A DNA stretch of 31,228 nt, taken from contig JBJOGJ010000010.1 of the NCBI GenBank assembly GCA_046048295.1, forward strand, positions 1-31,228. The letters run 5' to 3'. The notes under the pieces were generated by a model. It searched no databases. It had not been told where the DNA came from and was given only the letters and a program-made list of their open reading frames with translations. Source of the DNA: CBDCWA01 sp046048295 (GTDB lineage Bacteria > Pseudomonadota > Alphaproteobacteria > Rhizobiales > Hyphomicrobiaceae). Each line of letters starts with the position of its first letter. Position 1 is the first letter of the stretch. A program made the position numbers and the translations under genes. Positions 8,445 to 16,388 of the stretch are shown piece by piece.

Positions 8445-9506
8445 ATGCAGCATCCGGGTTTCTTCGAAAGAGCCGGTCCATTCTCGCTGGCGGAACTGGC
8501 TGCAGCGATCCGCGCGGAACTTCCCGGTGGTGCAGAAGCAGCCACACGTTTGGTAAACGTCTGTCCACTTGACACGGCGACCGCCGGCGATCTGACATTT
8601 ATCGACAACAAGAAGTATCTGCCGCAGTTGTCGGCTACGCGTGCTGGCGCCTGCATCGTGTCACCGGCATATGCGGCAAGAGTACCGCGGGACACGATAC
8701 CCCTGGTGATGGCGCGGCCGTATGAAGGCTTCGCAGCCGCCCTCTGGATGTTCTATCCGGACGCAGGAATGCCACTCGTCGCCGCCGGGCCCGGTGCCCA
8801 GCACTCAGACGGCAGACTGGACGAAAATCGCGTAGCCCACTCTGCAATTCTTGAAGACGGCGTTTTCGTCGAGCCTGGAGCTGTCATAGGTGGCGAGGCA
8901 CGGATTGGTAAGGGAACGCGGATCGCGGCGGGAGCGGTTGTCGGTTATCGTTGCACCATCGGCCGGAACTGCTTTATCGGCGCCGGCGCGACGGTGACCC
9001 ACTCTATCGTCGGAGACCGCGTCATCCTGCATGCTGGAGTGCGCATAGGCCAGGATGGCTTTGGCTTCGCCATGGGGCCGGGCGGACATCGGAAGGTGCC
9101 GCAGATCGGTCGCGTAATCATCCAGGACGACGTCGAAATCGGAGCCAATTCCTGTGTCGATCGAGGCGCGCTTAAGGATACGGTTATCGGCGAAGGCACA
9201 AAAATTGATAATCTCGTCCAAATAGGGCACAACGCTGTCATTGGCAGGCATTGCGTCATCGTCGGGCAGGTTGGCATCGCTGGCTCGGCGGAGCTTGGCG
9301 ACTTCGTGGTGATGGGGGGGCAGTCCGGCGTAGTCGGCCATATCAAGGTCGGCAGTGGCGCGATGATTGCCGGCGGATCTCATGCGAAGGACGACGTCTT
9401 ACCCGGCGCTCGCCTGGTCGGCACGCCCGCGAAGCCGCTGAAAGAATGGGCCAGGGAGCAGATGGCGCTGAAGCGCCTTGCCAGGAAGGGCTCGGAGGAG
9501 GAATAG
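8445..9506 (+). CDS. lpxD: UDP-3-O-acylglucosamine N-acyltransferase
   Basis: LpxD transfers a hydroxyacyl chain from acyl carrier protein to the 2-amino group of UDP-3-O-acyl-glucosamine, the third step of lipid A synthesis. With ATG 8445 the protein is 353 residues, in line with the family. The start is supported by AGGGAG just upstream; an ATG at 8358 would add 29 atypical residues. The N-terminal uridine-binding domain (about 1-120) precedes a left-handed beta-helix of hexapeptide repeats (about 125-330). The catalytic His is in QIGHNAVIG (His262), and GFGFAMGPGGHRKVPQ (205-220) is the conserved loop. A 258-base gap separates it from bamA. Confidence 0.96.
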   Translation: MQHPGFFERAGPFSLAELAAAIRAELPGGAEAATRLVNVCPLDTATAGDLTFIDNKKYLPQLSATRAGACIVSPAYAARVPRDTIPLVMARPYEGFAAALWMFYPDAGMPLVAAGPGAQHSDGRLDENRVAHSAILEDGVFVEPGAVIGGEARIGKGTRIAAGAVVGYRCTIGRNCFIGAGATVTHSIVGDRVILHAGVRIGQDGFGFAMGPGGHRKVPQIGRVIIQDDVEIGANSCVDRGALKDTVIGEGTKIDNLVQIGHNAVIGRHCVIVGQVGIAGSAELGDFVVMGGQSGVVGHIKVGSGAMIAGGSHAKDDVLPGARLVGTPAKPLKEWAREQMALKRLARKGSEEE

Positions 9507-9573
9507 GTCCAGCGGGACCCCGCCGTTGATCGGTGGTAAGAGGCGACATGGATTGCAGAAGGGTTTTGGAACC

Positions 9574-10074
9574 ATGAACGATGTGGAGTCTGGAAAAGCG
9601 CTCGGGACGGCTGATGTGAATCGTCTGATGGAGCTCTTGCCACATCGCTATCCGTTCCTGCTGGTGGACCGGATCTTCGACATGAACGGCGACGAAAGCG
9701 CCGTCGGTGTCAAGAATGTCACGATCAACGAGCCCTTTTTCCAGGGCCATTTCCCGAAGTTTCCCGTCATGCCTGGGGTCCTGATTATCGAAGGCCTGGC
9801 CCAGACCGCCGGTGCACTATGTGTGAGCAACCTCGGCGAAAAATATGTGCCGCAGGTCGTCTATTTCATGGGGATCGACAAGGCAAAATTCCGCCGTCCC
9901 GTAGTACCCGGCGACCAGCTCTTCTATCATGTGAAGAAGATCCGCAGCCGCGGCCGGGTGTGGAGGTTCTTGGGTGAGGCCAAGGTGGATGGACAGGTCG
10001 TAGCGGAAGCAGAAGTGAGCGCCATGATCGCAGACACACCTGACACCAAAGCCATCGCGAGCCGGAATGTCTGA
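9574..10074 (+). CDS. fabZ: 3-hydroxyacyl-ACP dehydratase FabZ
   Basis: FabZ dehydrates 3-hydroxyacyl-ACP in fatty acid elongation and competes with LpxA and LpxD for hydroxyacyl-ACP, which explains its conserved place among the lpx genes. From ATG 9574 the protein is 166 residues and has the hot-dog-fold hallmarks: LLPHRYPFLLVDRI (21-34), the catalytic His in FFQGHFP (His59) and the catalytic Glu in MPGVLIIEGLAQ (Glu73). A longer in-frame start at 9478 would overlap the end of lpxD and add an atypical basic leader. The last 8 bases overlap the start of lpxA, implying translational coupling. Confidence 0.96.
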   Translation: MNDVESGKALGTADVNRLMELLPHRYPFLLVDRIFDMNGDESAVGVKNVTINEPFFQGHFPKFPVMPGVLIIEGLAQTAGALCVSNLGEKYVPQVVYFMGIDKAKFRRPVVPGDQLFYHVKKIRSRGRVWRFLGEAKVDGQVVAEAEVSAMIADTPDTKAIASRNV

Positions 10075-10861
10075 CAGCGCAATACACCCTACATCCATCG
10101 TTGCCGACGGGGCTCGTCTCGGCGAAGGCGTTCGGATCGGTCCCTATTGTGTGGTCGGCGACAGCGTGACGCTTGGCGACAGGGTCGAGTTGATCAGTCA
10201 TGTTGCAGTTGATGGGAATACCACGATCGGCGCGGGGACACGGATTTTCCCCTTCGCCTCGATCGGGCACCAGCCTCAGGATCTGAAGTTCAAGGGCGAG
10301 GCGTCGACGCTGGAAATCGGCGACGATTGCATCATCCGCGAAGGTGTCACGATGAACCCCGGTACCGAAGGCGGCGGGTTGGTGACCAGGGTCGGGAACA
10401 ACTGTGCATTCCTTGCGAACTCGCATGTTGGCCATGACAGTATTGTCGGCAACAACGTCGTGTTCTCCAACAACGTCATGCTGGCAGGTCATTGTGTGGT
10501 CGGTGATTACGCCATTATCGGAGGTGGTGCCGCCGTCATCCAGTTTGCCCGCGTCGGCGCACATTCCTTCGTCGGCGGAATGTCCGGTCTCGAGAACGAT
10601 CTGATCCCCTATGGAATGGCGCTTGGCAACCGAGCCTACCTTTCCGGTCTCAATATCGTCGGGCTGCAGCGCCGCGGTTTTCCCCGCAACTCGATCCATG
10701 ACCTCAGGCGCGCATACCGGCTGTTGTTCGCCAACGAAGGTACGCTGGTCGAGCGAATGGAAGACGTGGAGCAGGAGTTCAAGGACCACGCCATCGTCAA
10801 GGAAATCCTGGAGTTCATCCGGGCTGGCGGCAAGCGGTCGCTCTGTACGCCGCGCGACTGA
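10067..10861 (+). CDS. lpxA: UDP-N-acetylglucosamine O-acyltransferase
   Basis: LpxA performs the first step of lipid A synthesis, moving a 3-hydroxyacyl chain from ACP to the 3-OH of UDP-GlcNAc. The 264-residue protein is a left-handed beta-helix of hexapeptide repeats (about 1-190) with a C-terminal helical domain. The catalytic His is in NSHVGHD (His123, equivalent by motif to E. coli His125). GHQPQDLKFKGE (68-79) and GLQRRGFPRNSIHDLRRAY near 205-223 are family signatures. The ATG lies 8 bases inside the end of fabZ. Chain-length preference cannot be read reliably from sequence alone. Confidence 0.96.
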   Translation: MSDSAIHPTSIVADGARLGEGVRIGPYCVVGDSVTLGDRVELISHVAVDGNTTIGAGTRIFPFASIGHQPQDLKFKGEASTLEIGDDCIIREGVTMNPGTEGGGLVTRVGNNCAFLANSHVGHDSIVGNNVVFSNNVMLAGHCVVGDYAIIGGGAAVIQFARVGAHSFVGGMSGLENDLIPYGMALGNRAYLSGLNIVGLQRRGFPRNSIHDLRRAYRLLFANEGTLVERMEDVEQEFKDHAIVKEILEFIRAGGKRSLCTPRD

Positions 10862-10879
10862 CGCCGGGTCACTCACGTG

Positions 10880-12145
10880 ATGCACGATCAGATTGGCCCG
10901 CTCGGAATATTGGCCGGTGGCGGCCAACTGCCAAACGAGGTCGCAGAAGCTGTTGCTGCCACGGGGCGGCGGGTCCACATTGTCGGCCTGGAGGGCGAAG
11001 CCGAGGGCTTGATAGAGGCCCATCCGCACGCCTGGGTTAACTGGGGCGGCATTGGCGCCATGGTGCGCAGTTTCCAGGATGCAGGCTGCAGGGAAATCGT
11101 AATTCTCGGCAGCGTGCGGCGCCCCAATCTTCGGAAAATTCGTCCCGACCTTGGCTTCTTCCTCGCGCTACCGGGGCTTCTCAAGATGCTGAAGGGGGGC
11201 GATGACAGCGTACTGCGCCGGGTGGTTGCGATGTTCGAGGCAAGAGGGCTCTCAGTGCGGGGCGTGCACGAGGTCGCGCCTGGCCTCGTCGCTCCCGAAG
11301 GCCCGCTTGCCAGCAGACGGCCGGATCCCATTGCTGAGCGGGCCATCGCCCTCGGTCGGCACGTGCTGGATATCGTGGGCCCGTTCGACCTCGGCCAGGC
11401 GGTCGTCGCACATGCCGGCGGCATCGTCGAGATCGAAGGGGCGGAAGGTACCGACGCCATGCTCGAGCGCTTGGCTTCAACCGGGCACCCGGACGCGCTT
11501 GAGTTAGGCCCGCTCGTACTCGTCAAGGCGCCGAAGCCAGGCCAGGAAATTCGCGTTGACATGCCGGCCATCGGCCCACGAACTGTTCAACTGGCCAAAG
11601 CGGCAGGTCTCGCAGGTCTTGCCCTCGAAGCTGGCTCCGTGCTGGTGGCCGATCGGCTCCGCACCATGTCCGATGCCGATGCCGCCGGGCTGTTCATAGT
11701 CGGAAGCAAGAGGTCAGGCGCTCCAGCAATAGACGCGCCCAGGAGGCTTCAGTTCGTCGCTGCTGGAAGCGTCAAGCCAAGCCCGATGCTCATCGATGAT
11801 GCCGCAACGGGGGCTGCGGCGCTCGACGTTCTCAAGCCGGATTGGGGACCGGGAGCCGTGGCGGTCTCGCGCAGCTACATACTGGCGATCGAGAAGCCAG
11901 CTACCCTGGTTCGAGCGGTGGAACGGGCCCGACTGAACAAGCCTTGGGGCATGAGTTTGTTGAAGCGGGGCGTCGGCGTCCTGGTTGTCGGGCGCGAGGT
12001 CGATATGCCATTGGGATTGGTCGAGCAGGTTGCCAAGCAGGGGTTTGCCGCACTGGCATTCGTCGATTCCACCTGGGCGGAAGGAGTAGTGGAGGAGGCC
12101 GACGAACTGGGGATAGCGGTTCTGGTACCCGGAGCGGAGGCATGA
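10880..12145 (+). CDS. lpxI: UDP-2,3-diacylglucosamine pyrophosphatase LpxI (DUF1009) with a duplicated C-terminal domain
   Basis: LpxI hydrolyses UDP-2,3-diacylglucosamine to lipid X, replacing LpxH in many alphaproteobacteria. GTG 10877 and ATG 10880 are adjacent in-frame starts; ATG is chosen. Numbering here counts from the GTG (422 residues). The normal enzyme occupies about 1-276: the N-terminal GILAGGGQLP (9-18), then VLDIVGPFDLGQAVV (163-177), EGTDAMLERL, and VDMPAIGPRTV (227-237), whose Asp228 corresponds by motif to the Asp essential in the Caulobacter enzyme. About 145 further residues follow, much longer than the roughly 280-residue family norm. They resemble a decayed repeat of residues 163-276, including a second VDMP at 375-378. 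The gene ends in an ATGA overlap with lpxB. Confidence 0.93.
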   Translation: MHDQIGPLGILAGGGQLPNEVAEAVAATGRRVHIVGLEGEAEGLIEAHPHAWVNWGGIGAMVRSFQDAGCREIVILGSVRRPNLRKIRPDLGFFLALPGLLKMLKGGDDSVLRRVVAMFEARGLSVRGVHEVAPGLVAPEGPLASRRPDPIAERAIALGRHVLDIVGPFDLGQAVVAHAGGIVEIEGAEGTDAMLERLASTGHPDALELGPLVLVKAPKPGQEIRVDMPAIGPRTVQLAKAAGLAGLALEAGSVLVADRLRTMSDADAAGLFIVGSKRSGAPAIDAPRRLQFVAAGSVKPSPMLIDDAATGAAALDVLKPDWGPGAVAVSRSYILAIEKPATLVRAVERARLNKPWGMSLLKRGVGVLVVGREVDMPLGLVEQVAKQGFAALAFVDSTWAEGVVEEADELGIAVLVPGAEA

Positions 12146-13326
12146 GCAAGACGGTGCTCAGGATATTCCTGATAGCCGGCGAACACTCGGGCGATATTCT
12201 CGGCGCCAAGCTTATTACCGCGATCCGGACGCTGACTGACCTACCGCTCGAACTTGGCGGCGTCGGCGGCGAACATATGGCGGCAGCAGGTCTCGAGAGC
12301 ATATTCCCGCTCTCGGATGTCGCCGTCATGGGGCCGTTCCAGATCCTGAAACGTCTTCCGCCGATCATCCGGCGCGTCTATCAGACCGTGGACGCAGCCC
12401 TGGCTTTCGAGCCTGACATCGTCGTAATCGTCGATAGCCCCGAGTTCACGCACCCGATTGCCAAGCGTATCCGGCGCCGGCGCGCCGATATCCCGATCAT
12501 CGACTATGTGAGCCCGACAGTGTGGGCGTGGCGACCCGGCCGGGCACGCAAGATGAAGCCCTATGTCGACCACCTCCTGGCGTTGCTGCCCTTCGAGCCT
12601 GAGGCGCATGCCCGGCTTGGCGGCCCGCCCTGCACCTACATCGGGCACTCGCTCGTCGAGGAACTCGACTGGATACAAGGCATCGACTGCACCGAGCTTG
12701 CCAGCCGGCTTGACCTCGATCCTTCTCTGCCGGTACTTGCCGTGCTGCCCGGTAGTCGGAAGTCCGAGGTCGAAAAGCTGGTCGCCGTATTCGGAGAGAC
12801 CTTGGAGCTGCTTGGTCGAAGCGGCCGGCCCTTCGAGGTCATCGTGCCAACGGTCCCTTGGGTTCGCCCACTGCTTGAAAAAGATATCGCAGCATGGTCC
12901 GTCCGCCCGCATCTTGTCGAGGGCCGGGCCGACATGTTCAGCGCCTTTCGCTTGGCCAGGTGTGCGCTGGCGGCGTCGGGTACAGTTACGCTCGAGCTCG
13001 CGGCGGCTGGAGTACCCATGGCGGTAGCCTACAAGGTAGATCCCGTGACAGCATTCGTGATGCGGCGACTCGTTACAGCGCACTCCGCGGTGCTGCCAAA
13101 TCTGATCCTCGGGCGCAATGCTTTCCCTGAGTTCATCCAGCAGGACTGCAGACCGGAGAAACTCGCTGCAACTTTGGCGCCGCTGTTCGACGATAGCGGG
13201 GAGCGGCAGCTGCAGTTGGCAGCGCTCGCCGAGGTTGAAGATCGCCTCAGGGCAGCCGGCGGCAGCCCGAGCAGGGTTGCAGCCGCGATTGTCCTTGATC
13301 ATCTAATGGCCGACCGCCGGGGCTGA
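12142..13326 (+). CDS. lpxB: Lipid A disaccharide synthase
   Basis: LpxB is a peripheral-membrane glycosyltransferase (family GT19) that joins UDP-2,3-diacylglucosamine to lipid X, giving the beta-1,6 disaccharide of lipid A. From ATG 12142 the protein is 394 residues. It shows FLIAGEHSGDILGAKLI (about 8-24), ELGGVGGEHMAAAGLES, YVSPTVWAWRPGR in the middle, LPGSRKSEV and the C-terminal SGTVTLELAAAGVPM donor-site region. Its ATG overlaps the lpxI stop (ATGA, GGAGCGGAGG ribosome-binding site). The frame is open for another 300 bases upstream inside lpxI, but those codons are out of frame with that gene and are not part of lpxB. It is the last gene of the envelope run. Confidence 0.96.
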   Translation: MSKTVLRIFLIAGEHSGDILGAKLITAIRTLTDLPLELGGVGGEHMAAAGLESIFPLSDVAVMGPFQILKRLPPIIRRVYQTVDAALAFEPDIVVIVDSPEFTHPIAKRIRRRRADIPIIDYVSPTVWAWRPGRARKMKPYVDHLLALLPFEPEAHARLGGPPCTYIGHSLVEELDWIQGIDCTELASRLDLDPSLPVLAVLPGSRKSEVEKLVAVFGETLELLGRSGRPFEVIVPTVPWVRPLLEKDIAAWSVRPHLVEGRADMFSAFRLARCALAASGTVTLELAAAGVPMAVAYKVDPVTAFVMRRLVTAHSAVLPNLILGRNAFPEFIQQDCRPEKLAATLAPLFDDSGERQLQLAALAEVEDRLRAAGGSPSRVAAAIVLDHLMADRRG

Positions 13327-13333
13327 AACGAAG

Positions 13334-13355
13334 GCGCCACCCGTTTGGGTGGCGC
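13334..13355. terminator. Hairpin between convergent lpxB and gltA, probable bidirectional terminator
   Basis: A perfect 9-bp inverted repeat, GCGCCACCC then GTTT then GGGTGGCGC, lies 8 bases after the lpxB stop and 33 bases before the gltA stop. The stem is very GC-rich with a 4-base loop. There is no strong T-run on the + side; the - side reads CTTCGTTTC after the stem, which is only moderately T-rich. Position between two convergent genes supports a terminator. It could instead be an mRNA 3'-end stabilising structure. Confidence 0.7.
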
Positions 13356-13387
13356 GATCGATACCTCGGCATGCAAGCAGTTTCTTG

Positions 13388-14692
13388 TCAGCCGCGATTC
13401 TGGATCGGCACGAACTGACGCTCTGCAGGCCCCGTATAGAGCTGGCGGGGACGACCGATGCGCTGCTCCGGATCCTCGATCATCTCCTTCCACTGAGCAA
13501 TCCAGCCGACAGTGCGTGCAACGGCGAAGAGCACAGTGAACATGTCGACCGGGAAGCCCATAGCGCGGAGCGTGATACCGGAATAGAAATCGACGTTCGG
13601 ATAGAGCTTCTTCTCGATGAAATAATCATCCTGCAGAGCGATGCGCTCGAGTTCCATGGCCACCTCGAGCAGCGGCTCGCTTCTGACACCGAGATGGTCG
13701 AGGACTTCATGGCAGGTCTTCTGCATCACGCGGGCCCGCGGGTCGTAGTTCTTGTAGACACGGTGGCCGAAGCCCATGAGCCGGATGCCGGAAGTCTTGT
13801 CCTTGACCTTGCGGACGTATTCCGGAACGCGATCGACCGTACCGATCTCCATCAGCATGTTGAGCGCGGCTTCGTTGGCGCCCCCGTGAGCGGGGCCCCA
13901 CAGGCAGGCGATACCCGCTGCGATGCACGCGAACGGATTTGCGCCCGAAGAACCAGCGAGGCGCACTGTCGAGGTCGAGGCATTCTGCTCGTGGTCGGCG
14001 TGGAGAATAAAAATGCGATCGAGCGCGCGCGAGAGCACTTCGTCGACCTTGTAGGGCTCGCAGGGGACGGCAAAGCACATTTGCAGGAAGTTGGAGACGT
14101 AATCGAGGTCGTTGCGCGGATAGATGAACGGCTGCCCGCACGAGTATTTGTATGACATCGCTGCGATCGTGGGCACCTTGGCGATCATTCGGTGCGATGC
14201 GATCATGCGCTGGACCGGATCGTTGATGTCGGTGGAGTCGTGGTAGAACGCCGACAGCGCCCCCACCGTGCCGACCATGATTGCCATCGGGTGCGCATCG
14301 CGGCGGTAGCCCGTGAAGAACCGGGTCATTTGCTCGTGCACCATCGTGTGGCGGGTGATGGTGTTGCGGAACTCCTCGTACTGCGCCGGTTTCGGAAGCT
14401 CGCCGTGCAGGAGAAGGTAGCAGGTTTCCAGGAAGTCGGACTGTTCCGCGATCTGCTCAATCGGGTAGCCGCGATAGAGAAGCACGCCCTCCTCGCCGTC
14501 GATATAGGTGATTTCCGACGAGCAGTTCGCCGTCGACGTAAACCCCGGATCGTAGGTGAAGTGACCCGTCTGCGCATAGAGCTTTCCGACATCGATCACG
14601 TCTGGCCCAATGGTGCCGCTGCGCACGGGCATAGGGGTCTCTTTGCCGGCAATATTGATTGATACTTTCTTCTCGTTTGCCAGGTTCGTCAT
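13388..14692 (-). CDS. gltA: Citrate synthase (hexameric type II)
   Basis: GltA condenses oxaloacetate and acetyl-CoA to citrate at the entry of the TCA cycle. The 434-residue protein has the long N-terminal beta-rich domain of Gram-negative type II enzymes (YDPGFTSTANCSSEITYIDG, about 47-66). The active-site residues are His269 in GPAHGGANEAAL, His310 in GFGHRVYKNYDPR and Asp368 in NVDFYSG. The ATG has an AAAGGA ribosome-binding site. It is transcribed toward lpxB, which it meets at a hairpin, and lies downstream of gltX on the same strand with a 162-base gap containing a possible promoter. Confidence 0.97.
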   Translation of the reverse strand: MTNLANEKKVSINIAGKETPMPVRSGTIGPDVIDVGKLYAQTGHFTYDPGFTSTANCSSEITYIDGEEGVLLYRGYPIEQIAEQSDFLETCYLLLHGELPKPAQYEEFRNTITRHTMVHEQMTRFFTGYRRDAHPMAIMVGTVGALSAFYHDSTDINDPVQRMIASHRMIAKVPTIAAMSYKYSCGQPFIYPRNDLDYVSNFLQMCFAVPCEPYKVDEVLSRALDRIFILHADHEQNASTSTVRLAGSSGANPFACIAAGIACLWGPAHGGANEAALNMLMEIGTVDRVPEYVRKVKDKTSGIRLMGFGHRVYKNYDPRARVMQKTCHEVLDHLGVRSEPLLEVAMELERIALQDDYFIEKKLYPNVDFYSGITLRAMGFPVDMFTVLFAVARTVGWIAQWKEMIEDPEQRIGRPRQLYTGPAERQFVPIQNRG

Positions 14693-14780
14693 TGCCGGTC
14701 CTTTCCATTGTGGCCGAGTGGCTCGTCAACCCCCGCCTTCGGCCGCTTCCCTTATTGATTCACATGCGCATCCTTGCGGC

Positions 14781-14786
14781 ATTATA
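14781..14786 (-). promoter_or_regulatory. Possible -10 box for gltA
   Basis: On the - strand a perfect TATAAT hexamer lies 89 bases upstream of the gltA ATG, inside the 162-base gtlX-gltA gap. No convincing -35 hexamer sits at 16-18 bases; a TTGCAC is present but only 12 bases away. The region is AT-richer than its surroundings. This is a weak call based on one hexamer and position. Confidence 0.3.
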
Positions 14787-14854
14787 CAGCTTGTTGCAGT
14801 GCAAGGTAGCCAATTTGTTGTGAGAAGTCATGCCTCTGGCCTCACCCCGGACAC

Positions 14855-16303
14855 TCAACCTCCGGTCTGGTCGCAGATGCGGGCTAGGCACTCATCGCGC
14901 CCCAGTGCCGCCATGACATCGAAGATCGGCGGCGAGACGTTCGAGCCAGTCACAGCCGCGCGCAGTGGTTGTGCGATCTTGCCGAGCTTGAGCCCGGCAT
15001 CCTCAGCAAAGGTACGTACGGCCTGCTCGATATCTCCTGCCGACCAGTCGGCAATGCCGGATAGGTCATTCATCAGTTTTTTCAGATCATTGAGGGAATC
15101 CTGATCCAACAGCTTCCGAGCTTTCTCGTTAATCTCGATCGGTCTGCTCGCAATCAGGAAACTGCTACCTGCGACGAGATCATTGAGCGTCCTGGCTCGC
15201 TCCTTGAGACCAGGCAGCAGGCCTTCCAGCTTTTCCCACCCGACCCGATCGAGGCCCTCTGCCAGCGCCGCACCGCCTTCGAGCTCGGGCAGGACCGCTT
15301 TCAGTTGGGCGAGCAACTCGGCGTCGCTGGAAGAACGCATGTATTGAGCGTTGAGGTCCTCCAGTTTCGCGAAGTCGAAGCGTGCCGGCGACCGGCCGAT
15401 ACCATCGATCTCGAACCACTCGATCATCTGCTCGGTCGAAAACACTTCGTCGTCGCCATGGCTCCAGCCGAGACGCACGAGATAGTTGCGCAACGCCGCC
15501 GGCAGATAGCCCATTGCCCGGTAGGCTTCCACACCCAGCGCGCCATGGCGCTTCGAGAGCTTGGCGCCGTCCGGCCCGTGGATAAGCGGCACATGGGCGA
15601 ACTCTGGCACCGGCCATCCCATGGCTTCGTAGATCTGGGTCTGACGGGCGGCATTGGTCAGGTGGTCAACGCCCCGGATGACGTGGGTGACGCCCATGTC
15701 GTGGTCGTCCACCACGACAGCGAGATTGTAGGTCGGGTTGCCGTCCGAGCGCAGGATGATGAGGTCGTCCAGCTCCTTGTTCTGGATCACGACGTCGCCC
15801 TGGACATGATCCCGCACGATCGTCTCTCCCTCCTGCGGTGCCATGAGGCGGATCACCGGCGGGACGCCTTCGGGAGCCTCGCTGGGGTCGCGCTCCCGCC
15901 ATGGGCTGCGGATTCGAAGTGGCTGCTTTGCCTCCTGCGCCTCCTTGCGCATGGCATCGAGCTCTTCCGTCGAGAGATAGCACTTGTAGGCGCGGCCGGT
16001 GGCGAGCAGCTCATTGGCAACTTCCCGGTGGCGATCGGCACGGTCGAACTGCGAAACGGTGTCGCCGTCGTGGTCGAGGCCCAGCCATTTCATGCCGTCG
16101 AGTATCGCGGCGACGGCTGCGGGGCTGTTGCGCTCACGGTCGGTATCCTCGATACGGAGCAGGAATTGGCCGCCCATATGCTTCGCATAGAGCCAGTTGA
16201 ACAGAGCCGTCCGCGCGCCTCCGATGTGTAGGAAGCCTGTTGGAGACGGGGCGAAACGTGTGACGACGGAGCCCTGACGGTTTGTATACTTGCGTTCTGC
16301 CAT
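14855..16303 (-). CDS. gltX: Glutamyl-tRNA synthetase
   Basis: Class I aminoacyl-tRNA synthetase that charges tRNA-Glu with glutamate. The 482-residue protein has the HIGH-type motif FLHIGGARTALFNWLYA (24-40), LLRIEDTDRER (48-58), ILRSDGNPTYNLAVVVDDHD (183-202), HVIRGVDHLTNAARQ (207-221) and the KMSKS equivalent KLSKRHG (248-254). The helical anticodon-binding domain fills the C-terminal third. Length fits bacterial GluRS (about 470-490). Many alphaproteobacteria have two gltX paralogues with different tRNA specificity; which one this is cannot be told here. It is divergent from comEC with an 85-base shared upstream region. Confidence 0.96.
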   Translation of the reverse strand: MAERKYTNRQGSVVTRFAPSPTGFLHIGGARTALFNWLYAKHMGGQFLLRIEDTDRERNSPAAVAAILDGMKWLGLDHDGDTVSQFDRADRHREVANELLATGRAYKCYLSTEELDAMRKEAQEAKQPLRIRSPWRERDPSEAPEGVPPVIRLMAPQEGETIVRDHVQGDVVIQNKELDDLIILRSDGNPTYNLAVVVDDHDMGVTHVIRGVDHLTNAARQTQIYEAMGWPVPEFAHVPLIHGPDGAKLSKRHGALGVEAYRAMGYLPAALRNYLVRLGWSHGDDEVFSTEQMIEWFEIDGIGRSPARFDFAKLEDLNAQYMRSSSDAELLAQLKAVLPELEGGAALAEGLDRVGWEKLEGLLPGLKERARTLNDLVAGSSFLIASRPIEINEKARKLLDQDSLNDLKKLMNDLSGIADWSAGDIEQAVRTFAEDAGLKLGKIAQPLRAAVTGSNVSPPIFDVMAALGRDECLARICDQTGG

Positions 16304-16388
16304 TGCCGGGATAATTTCGTTCTAGCTCGATTTGGTGTTGCTGCGGTGTAGCATATGCCCTCGCAGGCGGTAAGGGCGGAGCGGGTCA

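Noticed and set aside
9866..11029. 387-codon open frame on the - strand
   Set aside because: Antisense across fabZ, lpxA and lpxI, three confident genes.
13349..14155. 268-codon open frame on the + strand
   Set aside because: Antisense to gltA, whose active-site motifs are complete; would also begin inside the lpxB/gltA hairpin region.
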